64,000 nt of DNA from Bradyrhizobium tropiciagri (GCF_018130505.1 NZ_JAFCKH010000003.1:558001-622000); one strand, 5' to 3'. Counted from the first letter of the stretch, positions 53,352 through 62,923 are shown. Numbers and translations are program-made. The notes: generated by a model not told the origin, from the sequence alone.

Positions 53352-55868
53352 CTAGAACGACGTGCCGCCGCCGAACCTGAACTGCTGCACGATGTCGTAT
53401 TTGCCCTTGGTCAGCGGCACCGCGTAGTCGAAGCGCAGCGGTCCGAACGGCGAGGCCCAGATCAGGCCGACGCCGACCGAGGTGCGTACGACGCTGCTGT
53501 CGTCATATTGCAGCCCGCAATTCGGGCATTGCGGCGTGTTGACTTCGCCGGTCGCGCTCCAGGAGGTCGGGCCCTGATAGTCCCACAACGAGCCGGCATC
53601 GGCATAGACCGAGCCCTTCAGGCCGACTTCCGGCGGCAGGAACCAGAACGGCATCTGCAGCTCGAACGAGGCGCCCCAATATTTGGTGCCGCCCAGGGCA
53701 TCGCCGAGCGCGCCGAAATTGAGATAGGTGATGTCGCGCGGCCCGATGCCGTTGGTGGCGAAGCCGCGTACGAGGTTGGGACCCATCTGGAAGCCGTCCA
53801 GCATGCGCAGGTCCTGGTCGCCGACCTTGTTCAGGATGCCGCCCTGCAAATGGATCAGCCCGACCAGGTCGGACACCAGCGGCGTGTAGTATTTGGCGTC
53901 GACCGTGCTCTTCAGATAGCTCACATTGCCGCCGACGCCGGCAAAGTCCTGCTTGAAGTCGATCAGCAGGCCGTCGGTCGGGTTCTTGTTGTTGTCGAGC
54001 GTGTTGTAGGTCAGCGTGTAGCCGACCGCGGAGGTCCACGACGTGCCGTCGGCCAGCTCCTTGCGCACCGGCAGCGTGGATTCGCCGTCGGCATAGCAGC
54101 CATAGCCGTAGAAGCCGGAAGAGACCGCATTGGTCGGGTCGACGCCGCCGAGCACGTTCTTGATGTAATTCGGCGTCGGATTGAACGCCAGCGACGCGTT
54201 GTTCGGATTGTTGTTGCAGTTATTGTAGAGGCTCGACAGCGTAATGTTCTGCTCATAGAGCGAATAGCGCAGCTGCAGCGTCAGGTCCTCGCGCAGCGCA
54301 AGGCCGAGGCGCGGCGAGAAGCCCAGCGTGGTGACGCCGTAGCTCGCATAATCGCTTGCCAGTTGCTGGCGGTAGTAGACGTCGAGCCCGAGCGCGAGCC
54401 GCTGCCCGAACAGATAGGGCTCAACAAAGGACAGCGAGGCGCCGCGTGCGTACTGGCCGTAGGTGACGGACGCCTTGCCGTAGAGGCCACGGCCGAGGAG
54501 GTTGCGCTCGGAGATGCTGACCTCGGCCAGCGCGCCGTCGGTGGTGGAATATCCGCCGGACACCGAGAAATCGCCGGTTGATTTCTCCTCCAGCTCGACA
54601 TTGAGGATGACGCGGTCGCTGGAGGAGCCGGGCTCCGTCGTCAACTTGACCGACTTGAAGTAGTCGAGGTTCTTCAGCCGCCGCTCGGCGCGGTCGACCA
54701 GCGCCCGATTGTAGGCATCGCCTTCCGAGATGTCGAACTCGCGCAGGATCACGTAATCCCGCGTCCGGGTGTTGCCGCGGATGTTGATGCGCTCGATATA
54801 GGTGCGCGGGCCCTCATCGACGTTGAAGACGATCGCGACGGTGTGGGCATCGAAATTGCGATCGCCGGCCGGCCGGACCATGGCGAAGGCGTATCCGCGG
54901 CGCGAGGCCTCGATCTGCATGTCCTCGACCGACTTCTCGACCTGCTCGACATTGTACAGCGAGCCGATGCTGACCCTGGAATAGCTGCGCAGCGTGGCGA
55001 CGTCGAAATTGGCGATGGTCGACTTGATATCGACCGATGCGACGCGGTACTGCTGGCCTTCCTCGATCCTGAAGCTGACGAGAAAACCCTTCTTGCCGGG
55101 GTCGTATTCGGTGAGCGCGGCGATCACGACCGCATCGGCATAGCCGTGCTTCAAATAGAAGCGGCGGATCAGGTCGCGGTCGGCCTCGACGCGGTCGGGA
55201 TCGTAGACGTCGTTGTTGCCGAGGAAGCTCAGGAAGTTGCTCTCATGGGTCTTGATGACGTCGCGCAACCTCGCCGCGGAAAAGGCGTTGTTGCCGGTGA
55301 ATTCGACCGTCTTGACCACGGTCTTGGCGCCTTCCTCGATGTTGAAGATGAGGTCGACGCGGTTGTCGGGCTGCTCGATGATCTCGGGAGTGACGTGCAC
55401 CTCGTAGCGGCCGGAGCGGCGATAGATCTCGGCAATGCGCAGCGTGTCCGACTGCACCGTCGCGCGCGAGAAGGTGCCGCGCGGCTTGGACTGGATCTCG
55501 GCGGAGAGCTGCTCGTCCTTGATCTTCTTGTTGCCTTCGAAGGCGAGGCGTCCGATCACGGCGTTCTCGATCAGGTGCACGACGATCTGGCCGCCGTTGC
55601 GGTCGATCCTGACGTCCTGGAACAGCCCGGTCTCGATCAGCGCCTTCAGCCCGTCGTCGATTGCCGCCTGGTCCAGCCGTCCGTCGGGGCCGGCCTTGAA
55701 GTAGGAGCGCACGGTCTCCGCCTCGACGCGGCGATTGCCGTCGACGACGATGCGCTGCACGGTCGCTTGCACGGTCTGTGCGGCGGCCCGCTGCGGCGGC
55801 AGCGCCGCGAGCGGTGGCGCCACAAGCAATATCCCGGCCATCGCCGCCGCGAACGTCGCGCCCCGCAT
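53352..55868 (-). CDS. BamA/Omp85 outer membrane assembly protein (paralogue)
   Basis: The 838-residue protein has a signal peptide (MRGATFAAAMAGILLVAPPLAALPPQ...AAAQ), five POTRA domains (roughly residues 33-105, 106-186, 187-270, 273-350, 355-432, e.g. VQRIVVDGNRRVEAETVRSY and YIERINIRGNTRTRDYVILREF) and a 16-strand barrel to the end, including a VRGF-type lid element (LVRGFATNGIGP) and a C-terminal Phe (GGGTSF). An Asn-rich loop (NNCNNNPNN) and Cys pairs are in the barrel. The essential bamA usually sits in an rseP-bamA-lpxD-fabZ operon; here it stands alone, so it is probably a second copy or a specialised paralogue. It is divergent from the large surface protein gene. Confidence 0.9.
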   Translation of the reverse strand: MRGATFAAAMAGILLVAPPLAALPPQRAAAQTVQATVQRIVVDGNRRVEAETVRSYFKAGPDGRLDQAAIDDGLKALIETGLFQDVRIDRNGGQIVVHLIENAVIGRLAFEGNKKIKDEQLSAEIQSKPRGTFSRATVQSDTLRIAEIYRRSGRYEVHVTPEIIEQPDNRVDLIFNIEEGAKTVVKTVEFTGNNAFSAARLRDVIKTHESNFLSFLGNNDVYDPDRVEADRDLIRRFYLKHGYADAVVIAALTEYDPGKKGFLVSFRIEEGQQYRVASVDIKSTIANFDVATLRSYSRVSIGSLYNVEQVEKSVEDMQIEASRRGYAFAMVRPAGDRNFDAHTVAIVFNVDEGPRTYIERINIRGNTRTRDYVILREFDISEGDAYNRALVDRAERRLKNLDYFKSVKLTTEPGSSSDRVILNVELEEKSTGDFSVSGGYSTTDGALAEVSISERNLLGRGLYGKASVTYGQYARGASLSFVEPYLFGQRLALGLDVYYRQQLASDYASYGVTTLGFSPRLGLALREDLTLQLRYSLYEQNITLSSLYNNCNNNPNNASLAFNPTPNYIKNVLGGVDPTNAVSSGFYGYGCYADGESTLPVRKELADGTSWTSAVGYTLTYNTLDNNKNPTDGLLIDFKQDFAGVGGNVSYLKSTVDAKYYTPLVSDLVGLIHLQGGILNKVGDQDLRMLDGFQMGPNLVRGFATNGIGPRDITYLNFGALGDALGGTKYWGASFELQMPFWFLPPEVGLKGSVYADAGSLWDYQGPTSWSATGEVNTPQCPNCGLQYDDSSVVRTSVGVGLIWASPFGPLRFDYAVPLTKGKYDIVQQFRFGGGTSF

Positions 55869-56668
55869 CCACTGAATCCTTCCACGTCAACGTCCCTCCG
55901 TTGTGAAACGGGAGCGCGATGGCGGCGGTGTGGCTTGTCGATTGCGGGTTCGTTTCAAGTGGTTTGGATTTGTCATCGCGGCCGTGGCACGCCGGCAACG
56001 CGCGGATCGGCGGCGTGTCGCATTTCATCGGCGCGAACGCGTTTCAGCGATTAGGCACGTCAGCGCTTGCGGGCCAGGCAAGCAAACTTTGGTAACAAGC
56101 GCGCGGCCGATGTCGCGGTCTTTTCGCCAGTCAAGTTCGGAGACGGGCTGACGTGCCGATTGGCGTGCGGCCTCGACGACAACGAGCCGGCAACGTTGGT
56201 CTACATAACGCAACGTGCAGCCTGCCGAATGGCCACGATCGGTACGAATTGTGACAGCAATTTTAGATTTCAGCGGTCTGTCCAAGGGAGAGCACCTCTT
56301 CAAAAGCCCAGATCATACAAGGCTTTGCCGATACGAACTTCCCGGAGGCCCGACGCGATGCATGCCTAGGTTGATCATTGTCTTGTCATTCGCTGTGACG
56401 TATTTTGCAACCTTGTTGCAGGGCGATCGCATCCCCTGGCGAATTGTGACTGAGGACTGTAGTGCCGGAATCCGTTGCTCTCGTTTCGCCGACCAACGAT
56501 CCGATGTGCCGGTTTCTCCCGCTCAGCGCCGCGAGGGACCGTGCGGCCACCGACGCGACGGGCCTCATCGGTGCAAGGCCGTCATCGACCCCCACACACA
56601 TGTATTTCGAAATGAACCGCCCGGCCATCCGGTGGCTGCGGCAGTGACAGCATTCTAACGAGGACATC
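55869..56668. other. 800-base gap between bamA-like and surface-protein genes
   Basis: No credible gene is present; short open stretches have no ribosome-binding sites. GC is lower than in the flanking genes, most clearly near 56200-56470. It should contain promoters of both divergent genes. The only clear sites are GAGGA (56659-56663) before the surface-protein start. I could not assign -35/-10 elements. Confidence 0.5.
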
Positions 56669-59600
56669 ATGGGTTCGATCAGCGGATCGGTCTACATTGA
56701 CAACAATGCCAACGGCATCAAGGACGCAGGCGATGCCGGGTTTAACGGCGTCGGGGTCGAACTCACCGATGCCCTCGGCAATATCGTCGATTTTCTTCAC
56801 TCGACCGACGCCAACGGGCACTATTCGTTCAGCGGTCTCGCCGACGGCACATATACGCTGACGGTCCTCCTACCGCCCGATTACATCTTTTCCCCGTTGA
56901 ACGTGAGCGGAGATCCGCTGCTGGACAATGATGCGGGCACCACCGGCATCATCAGCAATCTTGTCATTTCGCCCGCCAGTCAAAACTTGGACGGCGAGAA
57001 CTCCGCGATGTACCAGCCCGCGTCGATCGGCGACTTCGTCTTCGACGATGCGAACGTGAACGGCCGACAGGATGCCGGCGAAGCCGGCATCGCCGGCGTC
57101 ACCGTCAATTTGTTGAACACGGCGGGCACGGTGCTGGCCACGACGACGACCGACGGCACCGGGCACTATCTCTTCAGCAATCTGACGCCCGGCGACTACA
57201 AGGTCGGATTCGTCACGCCGACGGGATACAAGCTCACCCGCAGCGATATGGTCGTTGCGACCGACCTGACCGACAGCGACGCGAACCCTGCGACCGGCGT
57301 TACCGGAACGTACACGCTGACCTCGGGCGCGAACAATTCGACCGTCGATGCCGGCATGTACATCACGCCGGTTATCGCAAACCTCAATGGCGACGCGGCC
57401 ACCTTCACCGAGCATGCAGGACCGGTTCATCTCGATGCCGGGACGGCGATGTCGATCGTCGATGCGGATGGCACGAAGTTCGACTGGCTGTTTACCACCG
57501 ATACGTCTTTCTTTGAGGGTAGCCTGCGGGTCTCGATCACATCCGGCAAAGTAGCCGCCGAGGACGTGCTCGCCATCGACACGTCCGGCCGCATCAGCCT
57601 GTCGGACGGCATGAATAGCGACAGCATGATCAGCGTCGACGGGCTCGAGATCGCAACGATCGTGAACGACGGCGCCGGGATCAACGGCAACGATATCTTC
57701 CTCCGGTTCAATCTCCATATTGACCAGATCACCAGTGCTGATGTCGAGGCACTGATCAACGCCATCACCTACAGCAACCGCAGCGGCAATCCGTCCACCG
57801 CCGATCGCTCGGTTACGTTTACGCTGTTCGCGGACAACACCAACACCACGGCGACGACGCTGGTTCACGTCGCCGCCGTCAATGACGCGCCGGTCGCGGC
57901 CGTGCCGGCCACGCACTATCAAGCGACCGAACAGACCACCCTCGATCTCAAGAACACCGGCCTGCATGTCAGCGACGTCGATTCGTCGATTGCGACAGTG
58001 ACGCTCTCGGTCGACAGCGGCATCCTGCATGCGACGGCCGGATCCACCGCCGTCGGCATTGCCGGCGACGGAACCTCGACGCTGACGCTGACCGGGACCT
58101 TTGCCGACATCAACGCGCTGCTGAACACGGATGCCACGAGCACCGTCAGCTACATCAACGCCGGCGATGCGCCGCCGGCTTCTGTATCGCTCTCGCTCGC
58201 GGTCTCCGACGGCAGTCTGTCTGGCTCTGCGGTGGCGACGATCGATATCACGCCGACCAACGATGCTCCGGCAGATGTGGTTCCGCCAGCGCAGACCGTT
58301 CTCGAGAACCTCAGTCTCGTGTTCTCGGCCGTGCAGGGCAATGCGATCTCGGTATCCGACATCGACGCCGGCAGCGGCATCGAGACGGTGACCTTGCTGG
58401 TCCAGCACGGCATCCTGACACTCGGCTCGACGGCAGGCCTGCAGTCGTTCACCGACAATGCATCGACAGTCGTTCTGTCCGGCACGATCGCCCAGCTCAA
58501 CGCCGCGCTGGAAGGCACGACCTACACGCCGGCCGCCGGCTACTCCGGCCCAGACCAACTGTCGGTCACGATCGACGACAACGGCAGCACCGGCTCGCCG
58601 TCCAACCCGCTGACGCATTCCGACACGGTTGCGCTCACCGTGATTCAAGTGCCCGAAGTGCAGGTGTTCGCCAATCATGCGACGCTGCTGGCCGGACAGA
58701 GCGCCGGCATGACCTTCCTCTTCTCCGAGCCGGTGGCCAATTTCGCGCTTGCCGATGTCGCGGTCAGCGGCGGCACGTTGAGCGACCTCGTGCATGTCGG
58801 CACCGACGACTTCGACCGCGATATCTACGGCGCGATATTTACGCCTGACGCATCGAATGTCCTGGCGGGGTCGGTGCAGGTCAGGGACGGGAGCTACACC
58901 GATGCGTCCGGCACGTCGGGTACGGCAAGCAACATCGTCAACTTCACGGGCGACACCAGGGCGCCGGCCGCGCCGGCATTGGCGCTGCATCAGGACACCG
59001 GGGTCTCCGGCACCGACGGCATCACCAGCAATCCGCTGATCGACACGATCAAGTCCGATCCGGCCGGCACGCTGCTTTACAAAGCCGATGGCGCGCCGAG
59101 CTTCTCGGCGACTGTGCCGGCGTTCAGCGGCGACGGCCAGCATACGCTGTCGGTCGTGGAGGTCGACGCTGCCGGCAATGTCGGTCCGCCGTCGAGCCTG
59201 ACCTTCACGCTCGACACCACCGCGCCGACGGTTTCCATGACCGCCGACCACAGTGCGCTGCTGCCGGGGCAGACCGCGCTCGTGACCTTCGACTTCTCCG
59301 AGGCGATTGCGGGCTTCGCGCTGTCAGACATCCAGATGGACGGCGGCGCGTTGAGCGGTCTGCACCACGTCGGTCTCAACGGCGCAGGCCATGACATCTA
59401 CACCGCGGTCTTTACGCCACAGGTCGCGGCGAGCCTGGCGGACACCATGCTGGTGTCGGCCTCGAGCTATACCGACATTGCCGGCAATCTCGGCGCCGGC
59501 AGCACGCCCATCGTCATCACCGGCCACACCAGTCTGCCGGCTGCACCCGGCATGGTGCTGGACTGGGACAGCGGTCCCTCGGCCGCTGACCATATCACCA

Positions 59601-60334
59601 GGGATCCGGTGATCGACTACACCAGGTCCAGTCCCGCGCAGACGCTGTACTACGCGGCCGATGGCGCAGGCTTCTCGACCGCCGTGCCTGGCTTCGCCAC
59701 CGACGGTTCGCAGGATGGCACACATACGGTCTCGGCCGTGGAGGTCGATGCCGCCGGCAATGTCGGCCCGGTGTCGAGCCTGACCTTCACCCTCGATACG
59801 ACGGCGCCGCATCTCGCCGGCGTCACGGCCTCGCCCGCGGGCGGCAGTGCGATCACCGGATCGACGGTCCAACTGACGCTTGGCTTCAACGAGGCGGTCA
59901 CCGTCGTCGGCGGCACGCCGACGCTGACATTGAACGACGGCGGCAACGCCATTTACGATGCGGCCGCCACGGCACTGCTCGGCGATCCCTCGAAGCTCGT
60001 GTTCGACCACATCGTGTCGGCGGCCAATCAGACCTCGGCGCTGGGCGTCACTGGTTTCTCCACCAATGGTGCCGATATCTACGACCTTGCCGGCAATCAT
60101 CCCGATCTCTCGAATGTCTCGGCAGTCTTCAGCGCGCTGCAGATCAACGAAACGTCGACGCCTGCGTATGCGGCTGGTGGCATCACCCGGCCGGAGCTGC
60201 ATTTCGATCCCACCGGCCACATCATCCTCGACGCCGCCGCATCGGCGTTCGCGGGGCAATACGGCATTCAGATGCTGTATCTCGGTCTGCCGCCGGGGAC
60301 GCCTTATCCGCCGGTCCCCGATCTGCACGTCTGA
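56669..60334 (+). CDS. Large surface/exoprotein with SdrD-B, cadherin-like and Ig-like domains
   Basis: The 1221-residue protein has no signal peptide. Domains in order: two SdrD-B-like domains (about 1-112 and 116-230, SGSVYIDNNANGIKDAGDAGF and SIGDFVFDDANVNGRQDAGEAG), cadherin-like domains ending in NDAPV (near 405) and TPTNDAP (near 530), a further one to about 655, then two 190-residue units (about 657-847 and 847-1041) that each end in EVDAAGNVGP..SSLTFTLDTTAP, an Ig-like unit (1041-1160) and a short unique tail. It is probably exported by a type I system, though no RTX nonapeptides were seen, and acts as an adhesin or biofilm protein. Start: ATG at 56669, GAGGA 5 bases upstream. Confidence 0.88.
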   Translation: MGSISGSVYIDNNANGIKDAGDAGFNGVGVELTDALGNIVDFLHSTDANGHYSFSGLADGTYTLTVLLPPDYIFSPLNVSGDPLLDNDAGTTGIISNLVISPASQNLDGENSAMYQPASIGDFVFDDANVNGRQDAGEAGIAGVTVNLLNTAGTVLATTTTDGTGHYLFSNLTPGDYKVGFVTPTGYKLTRSDMVVATDLTDSDANPATGVTGTYTLTSGANNSTVDAGMYITPVIANLNGDAATFTEHAGPVHLDAGTAMSIVDADGTKFDWLFTTDTSFFEGSLRVSITSGKVAAEDVLAIDTSGRISLSDGMNSDSMISVDGLEIATIVNDGAGINGNDIFLRFNLHIDQITSADVEALINAITYSNRSGNPSTADRSVTFTLFADNTNTTATTLVHVAAVNDAPVAAVPATHYQATEQTTLDLKNTGLHVSDVDSSIATVTLSVDSGILHATAGSTAVGIAGDGTSTLTLTGTFADINALLNTDATSTVSYINAGDAPPASVSLSLAVSDGSLSGSAVATIDITPTNDAPADVVPPAQTVLENLSLVFSAVQGNAISVSDIDAGSGIETVTLLVQHGILTLGSTAGLQSFTDNASTVVLSGTIAQLNAALEGTTYTPAAGYSGPDQLSVTIDDNGSTGSPSNPLTHSDTVALTVIQVPEVQVFANHATLLAGQSAGMTFLFSEPVANFALADVAVSGGTLSDLVHVGTDDFDRDIYGAIFTPDASNVLAGSVQVRDGSYTDASGTSGTASNIVNFTGDTRAPAAPALALHQDTGVSGTDGITSNPLIDTIKSDPAGTLLYKADGAPSFSATVPAFSGDGQHTLSVVEVDAAGNVGPPSSLTFTLDTTAPTVSMTADHSALLPGQTALVTFDFSEAIAGFALSDIQMDGGALSGLHHVGLNGAGHDIYTAVFTPQVAASLADTMLVSASSYTDIAGNLGAGSTPIVITGHTSLPAAPGMVLDWDSGPSAADHITRDPVIDYTRSSPAQTLYYAADGAGFSTAVPGFATDGSQDGTHTVSAVEVDAAGNVGPVSSLTFTLDTTAPHLAGVTASPAGGSAITGSTVQLTLGFNEAVTVVGGTPTLTLNDGGNAIYDAAATALLGDPSKLVFDHIVSAANQTSALGVTGFSTNGADIYDLAGNHPDLSNVSAVFSALQINETSTPAYAAGGITRPELHFDPTGHIILDAAASAFAGQYGIQMLYLGLPPGTPYPPVPDLHV

Positions 60335-60350
60335 GTCCCATGGGCATGCG

Positions 60351-60417
60351 CGGGTGATGACACCGCATTATTCGGCAGGCGACGCGCCACACGGTCGTCC
60401 CTGCCAGTGCGCAATGC
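60351..60417. repeat. Truncated copy of intergenic repeat, family H
   Basis: The segment cgggtgatgacaccgca (60351) to gtccctgccagtgcgcaat (about 60397-60415) is similar to the start and middle of the element at 62830-62923 but lacks its second arm. It sits just after the surface-protein gene. Confidence 0.65.
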
Positions 60418-60575
60418 TTCGGAGCGAAACGCTCGGGCGCAAATCCGGCGTACGGGTATCATTTTAGTGCTGCGGCAACGTCCTGCGGGCTACGCCGCAA
60501 GAAACGCAATATCGGTTTACGGCCAGCAACATTTGGCTCGCCGAGTTGCCATGATCGGCATGCTAGTGCCGTCCG

Positions 60576-61286
60576 ATGAACACTCCAAGCATCCTCATAG
60601 TCGAAGACGATCAGGAAACCCGCCACCTCGTCGCGCGCTATCTGAGCGAGAACGGGCTCGCGGTCGGAGCGGTGCCGAACGGCCGGGAGATGGATCGTCA
60701 CCTGGCGCAGCACCGCGTCGACCTCGTCGTGCTCGATCTGATGCTGCCGGGCGAGGACGGCCTCACACTCTGCCGCCGCATCCGCGCCGACCGGTCGACG
60801 CCGATCATCTTCCTCACTGCGAAGAGCGACGAGGTCGACCGCATCCTCGGGCTCGAGATGGGCGCGGACGATTATCTCGCCAAACCGTTCAACCCGCGGG
60901 AGCTGCTGGCCCGGATCAACGCCGTGCTGCGGCGGCAGGCCGCGAGCCTGTCCGCAGCCGCGGGCAGCACGTCGCGGCGGATGACATTCGAGGGCTGGAC
61001 CATCGACTTCCGGATGCGCGAATTGCGCGACCCCGAAGGCGCGCAGATTCCGGTGACCAGCGCCGAGTTCGATCTGCTGCAGGCGTTCTGCGAGCGGCAT
61101 GGCCGCATCCTCAGCCGCGACAGTCTTCTCAGTCTCACCGGACGTCCCGGCGGCTCGTTCGGGCGCAGCGTCGACGTATTGGTCAGCCGGCTGCGCGGCA
61201 AGCTCGACAGGATGACGGGGGCTTCCATGATCAGGACGGTGCGCACCGGCGGCTACATCTTCACGCCTCAAGTGGAAGAAGCGTAG
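60576..61286 (+). CDS. OmpR-family response regulator
   Basis: The 236-residue protein has a receiver domain (1-120: acidic Glu10-Asp11-Asp12, phospho-acceptor Asp54 in VLDLMLPGEDG, Thr81, Lys103 in LAKPF) and a C-terminal winged helix of the OmpR/PhoB type (about 135-232: ELRDPEGAQIPVTSAEFDLLQAF, RILSRDSLLSLTGR, VDVLVSRLRGKLD, IRTVRTGGYIF). It is followed directly by its sensor kinase (start one base after the stop). The target genes are unknown; the neighbouring surface-protein gene is one candidate. Confidence 0.94.
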   Translation: MNTPSILIVEDDQETRHLVARYLSENGLAVGAVPNGREMDRHLAQHRVDLVVLDLMLPGEDGLTLCRRIRADRSTPIIFLTAKSDEVDRILGLEMGADDYLAKPFNPRELLARINAVLRRQAASLSAAAGSTSRRMTFEGWTIDFRMRELRDPEGAQIPVTSAEFDLLQAFCERHGRILSRDSLLSLTGRPGGSFGRSVDVLVSRLRGKLDRMTGASMIRTVRTGGYIFTPQVEEA

Positions 61287-62594
61287 GTGGTCGTCAGGGT
61301 CCTCGGGCTGTTCAGCTTCAGGCGCATCAGCGGTCAGATCGCGGCGCTGATCCTGGTCACGCTCGTCCTGATCCATGTGCTGATGGCGGGATATTTCCTG
61401 CTCCGGCGCCAGGAACCGCGGCTGCTGCGCGACGAGCCGATCCAGCAATTCGTGCTCATCGCCGAGATGATCGCCCGGACGCCGGCCGCCGAACGCGCGC
61501 TGCTGGTCCAGAATATCGATCGCGCGCTCCCGAACCTGCAGCTTCGTTTGACGGCGGACGCGGCATCCGCACAGCTAACGCAGGCCGGGTCGTCACGCCA
61601 CGTCATTCGCGCACTGCCCGAAGGTCGGATTGAGCTGATCGAGCGATCGCCGCCCGCGAAGCACGGCGTGCTGTTTCACCTGGCGGACGGCGGCGTCCTC
61701 GAGGCCTCGATCGGCAGGCTGCACATGCCGGCCTTCATCACCGGCTTCTGGGCGAGCACGCTGCTTTTCCTGGTCATGAGCGTCACGCTGCTCGGGGTGT
61801 GGGCCGGCCGTGCCCTCAGCGCGCCGCTGTCGGCATTCGCGCGGGCCGCGGAGAGCTTCAACGTCGACCGGGTCTCGCCGCCGTTTCCGGAGGGCGGCCC
61901 CGAGGAGATCAGGTCGGCGGCGCGGGCGCTGAACGCGATGCGCGAGCGGATCGCGGCGCTGATGAAGGACCGGATGCGGATGCTGGCTGCGATCAGTCAC
62001 GATCTGCGCACGCCGATCACCCGGCTACGGCTGCGGTCGGAATTCATCGCGGACGATGCCCATCGCACGCAGACGCTGCGCGACCTCGACCAGATGCAGT
62101 CGATGCTGGAATCCGTCCTGACGCTGCTGCGCACCGGCAATACCGTCAAGCCGACGCTGGTCGACGTCGCCGCGCTGGTCGAACTTGTCTGCGAGCAGTT
62201 TTCCGACTGCGGTCACGCCGTCAGCTATCACGGTCCCAAGCGGTTCAAGCTGACGGTACGGCCGGACGAGATCCGCCGCGCCATCACCAATCTGGTCGAG
62301 AACGCCGTCCGCTTCGCCAGCGAGGTGAGGGTGACGCTGACCGCGTGTGACGAGAGCGCGACCATCGAGGTCGCCGACAACGGCCCCGGAATTCCCGAGC
62401 ACAGCAAGTCCGCCATGCTCGAGCCTTTCGTGCGCGGCGACGAGGCCCGTACCATGGACGACAACTCAGGCTTCGGCCTCGGCCTGTCGATCGCGCAGGC
62501 CGTCGTGCAGGCGCATGGCGGGGCGGTCGCGCTGCTCGACAACGAGCCGCAGGGCCTGCGCGTCAGCATCCGCCTGCCCTGTGTGGCCGCTTGA
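61287..62594 (+). CDS. EnvZ-type sensor histidine kinase
   Basis: The 435-residue membrane kinase has a first transmembrane helix (QIAALILVTLVLIHVLMAGYFLL, about 16-38), a periplasmic sensor of about 110 residues, a second helix (ITGFWASTLLFLVMSVTLLGVWAG), a HAMP linker, the phosphorylated His238 in AAISHDLRTP, and an ATPase domain (NLVENAVRFA, DNGPGIP, GFGLGLSIAQ). It begins with GTG immediately after the regulator stop (tagGTG), so the two are translationally coupled. The signal sensed is unknown. Confidence 0.93.
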   Translation: MVVRVLGLFSFRRISGQIAALILVTLVLIHVLMAGYFLLRRQEPRLLRDEPIQQFVLIAEMIARTPAAERALLVQNIDRALPNLQLRLTADAASAQLTQAGSSRHVIRALPEGRIELIERSPPAKHGVLFHLADGGVLEASIGRLHMPAFITGFWASTLLFLVMSVTLLGVWAGRALSAPLSAFARAAESFNVDRVSPPFPEGGPEEIRSAARALNAMRERIAALMKDRMRMLAAISHDLRTPITRLRLRSEFIADDAHRTQTLRDLDQMQSMLESVLTLLRTGNTVKPTLVDVAALVELVCEQFSDCGHAVSYHGPKRFKLTVRPDEIRRAITNLVENAVRFASEVRVTLTACDESATIEVADNGPGIPEHSKSAMLEPFVRGDEARTMDDNSGFGLGLSIAQAVVQAHGGAVALLDNEPQGLRVSIRLPCVAA

Positions 62595-62616
62595 GGGTGG
62601 CGAGGCAATTCTGCTG

Positions 62617-62705
62617 CCGTAGGATGGGTGGAGCGCAGCGATACCCATCAACTACAATCCGCGCGGGGACATGATGGGTATCGCTGCGCTCCACCCGTCC
62701 TACGG
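62617..62705. repeat. Inverted repeat, family F copy 2
   Basis: Ends ccgtaggatgggtggagcgc (62617) and gcgctccacccgtcctacgg (62705) pair with one mismatch; inner arms gcagcgatacccatca and tgatgggtatcgctgc also pair. It is nearly the same as the element at 19103-19186. Confidence 0.88.
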
Positions 62706-62736
62706 GTTGTCGTGGCGCTGCGTCCCACCCACCGCC

Positions 62737-62840
62737 GTCATCGCCCGGCTCGACCGGGCGATCCAGTAGGCCGGCGACCTCTCGGCTCTATCACCGCGGT
62801 CTCTGGAATACTGGATCACCCGGTCAAGCCGGGTGATGAC
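62737..62840. repeat. Inverted repeat, family J (gtcatcgcccggctcgac)
   Basis: The arm from 62737 (gtcatcgcccggctcgaccg) and the arm ending at 62840 (cggtcaagccgggtgatgac) form a 32-base inverted repeat with a few mismatches, closing with ccagta / tactgg. The spacer is about 40 bases. Confidence 0.85.
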
Positions 62841-62877
62841 ACTGCGTGTTGGGCAGGCGATGTGCAGCATACTCACT

Positions 62878-62923
62878 GCCGTCCCTGCCTAGTGCGCAAT
62901 TGCACACTGGCAGGGACGACGGC
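62878..62923. repeat. Inverted repeat, family H (gccgtccctgcc)
   Basis: Arms gccgtccctgcctagtgcg and the complementary cacactggcagggacg..ggc form a nearly perfect hairpin around the central caattg, with a one-base bulge. It is 42 bases after the stop of the leftward acyl-CoA dehydrogenase gene and could act as a terminator. Confidence 0.78.

Noticed and set aside
56870-59251. 793-codon open frame opposite the surface protein
   Set aside because: It is antisense to well-defined SdrD-B and cadherin-like domains and has no recognisable domain of its own.
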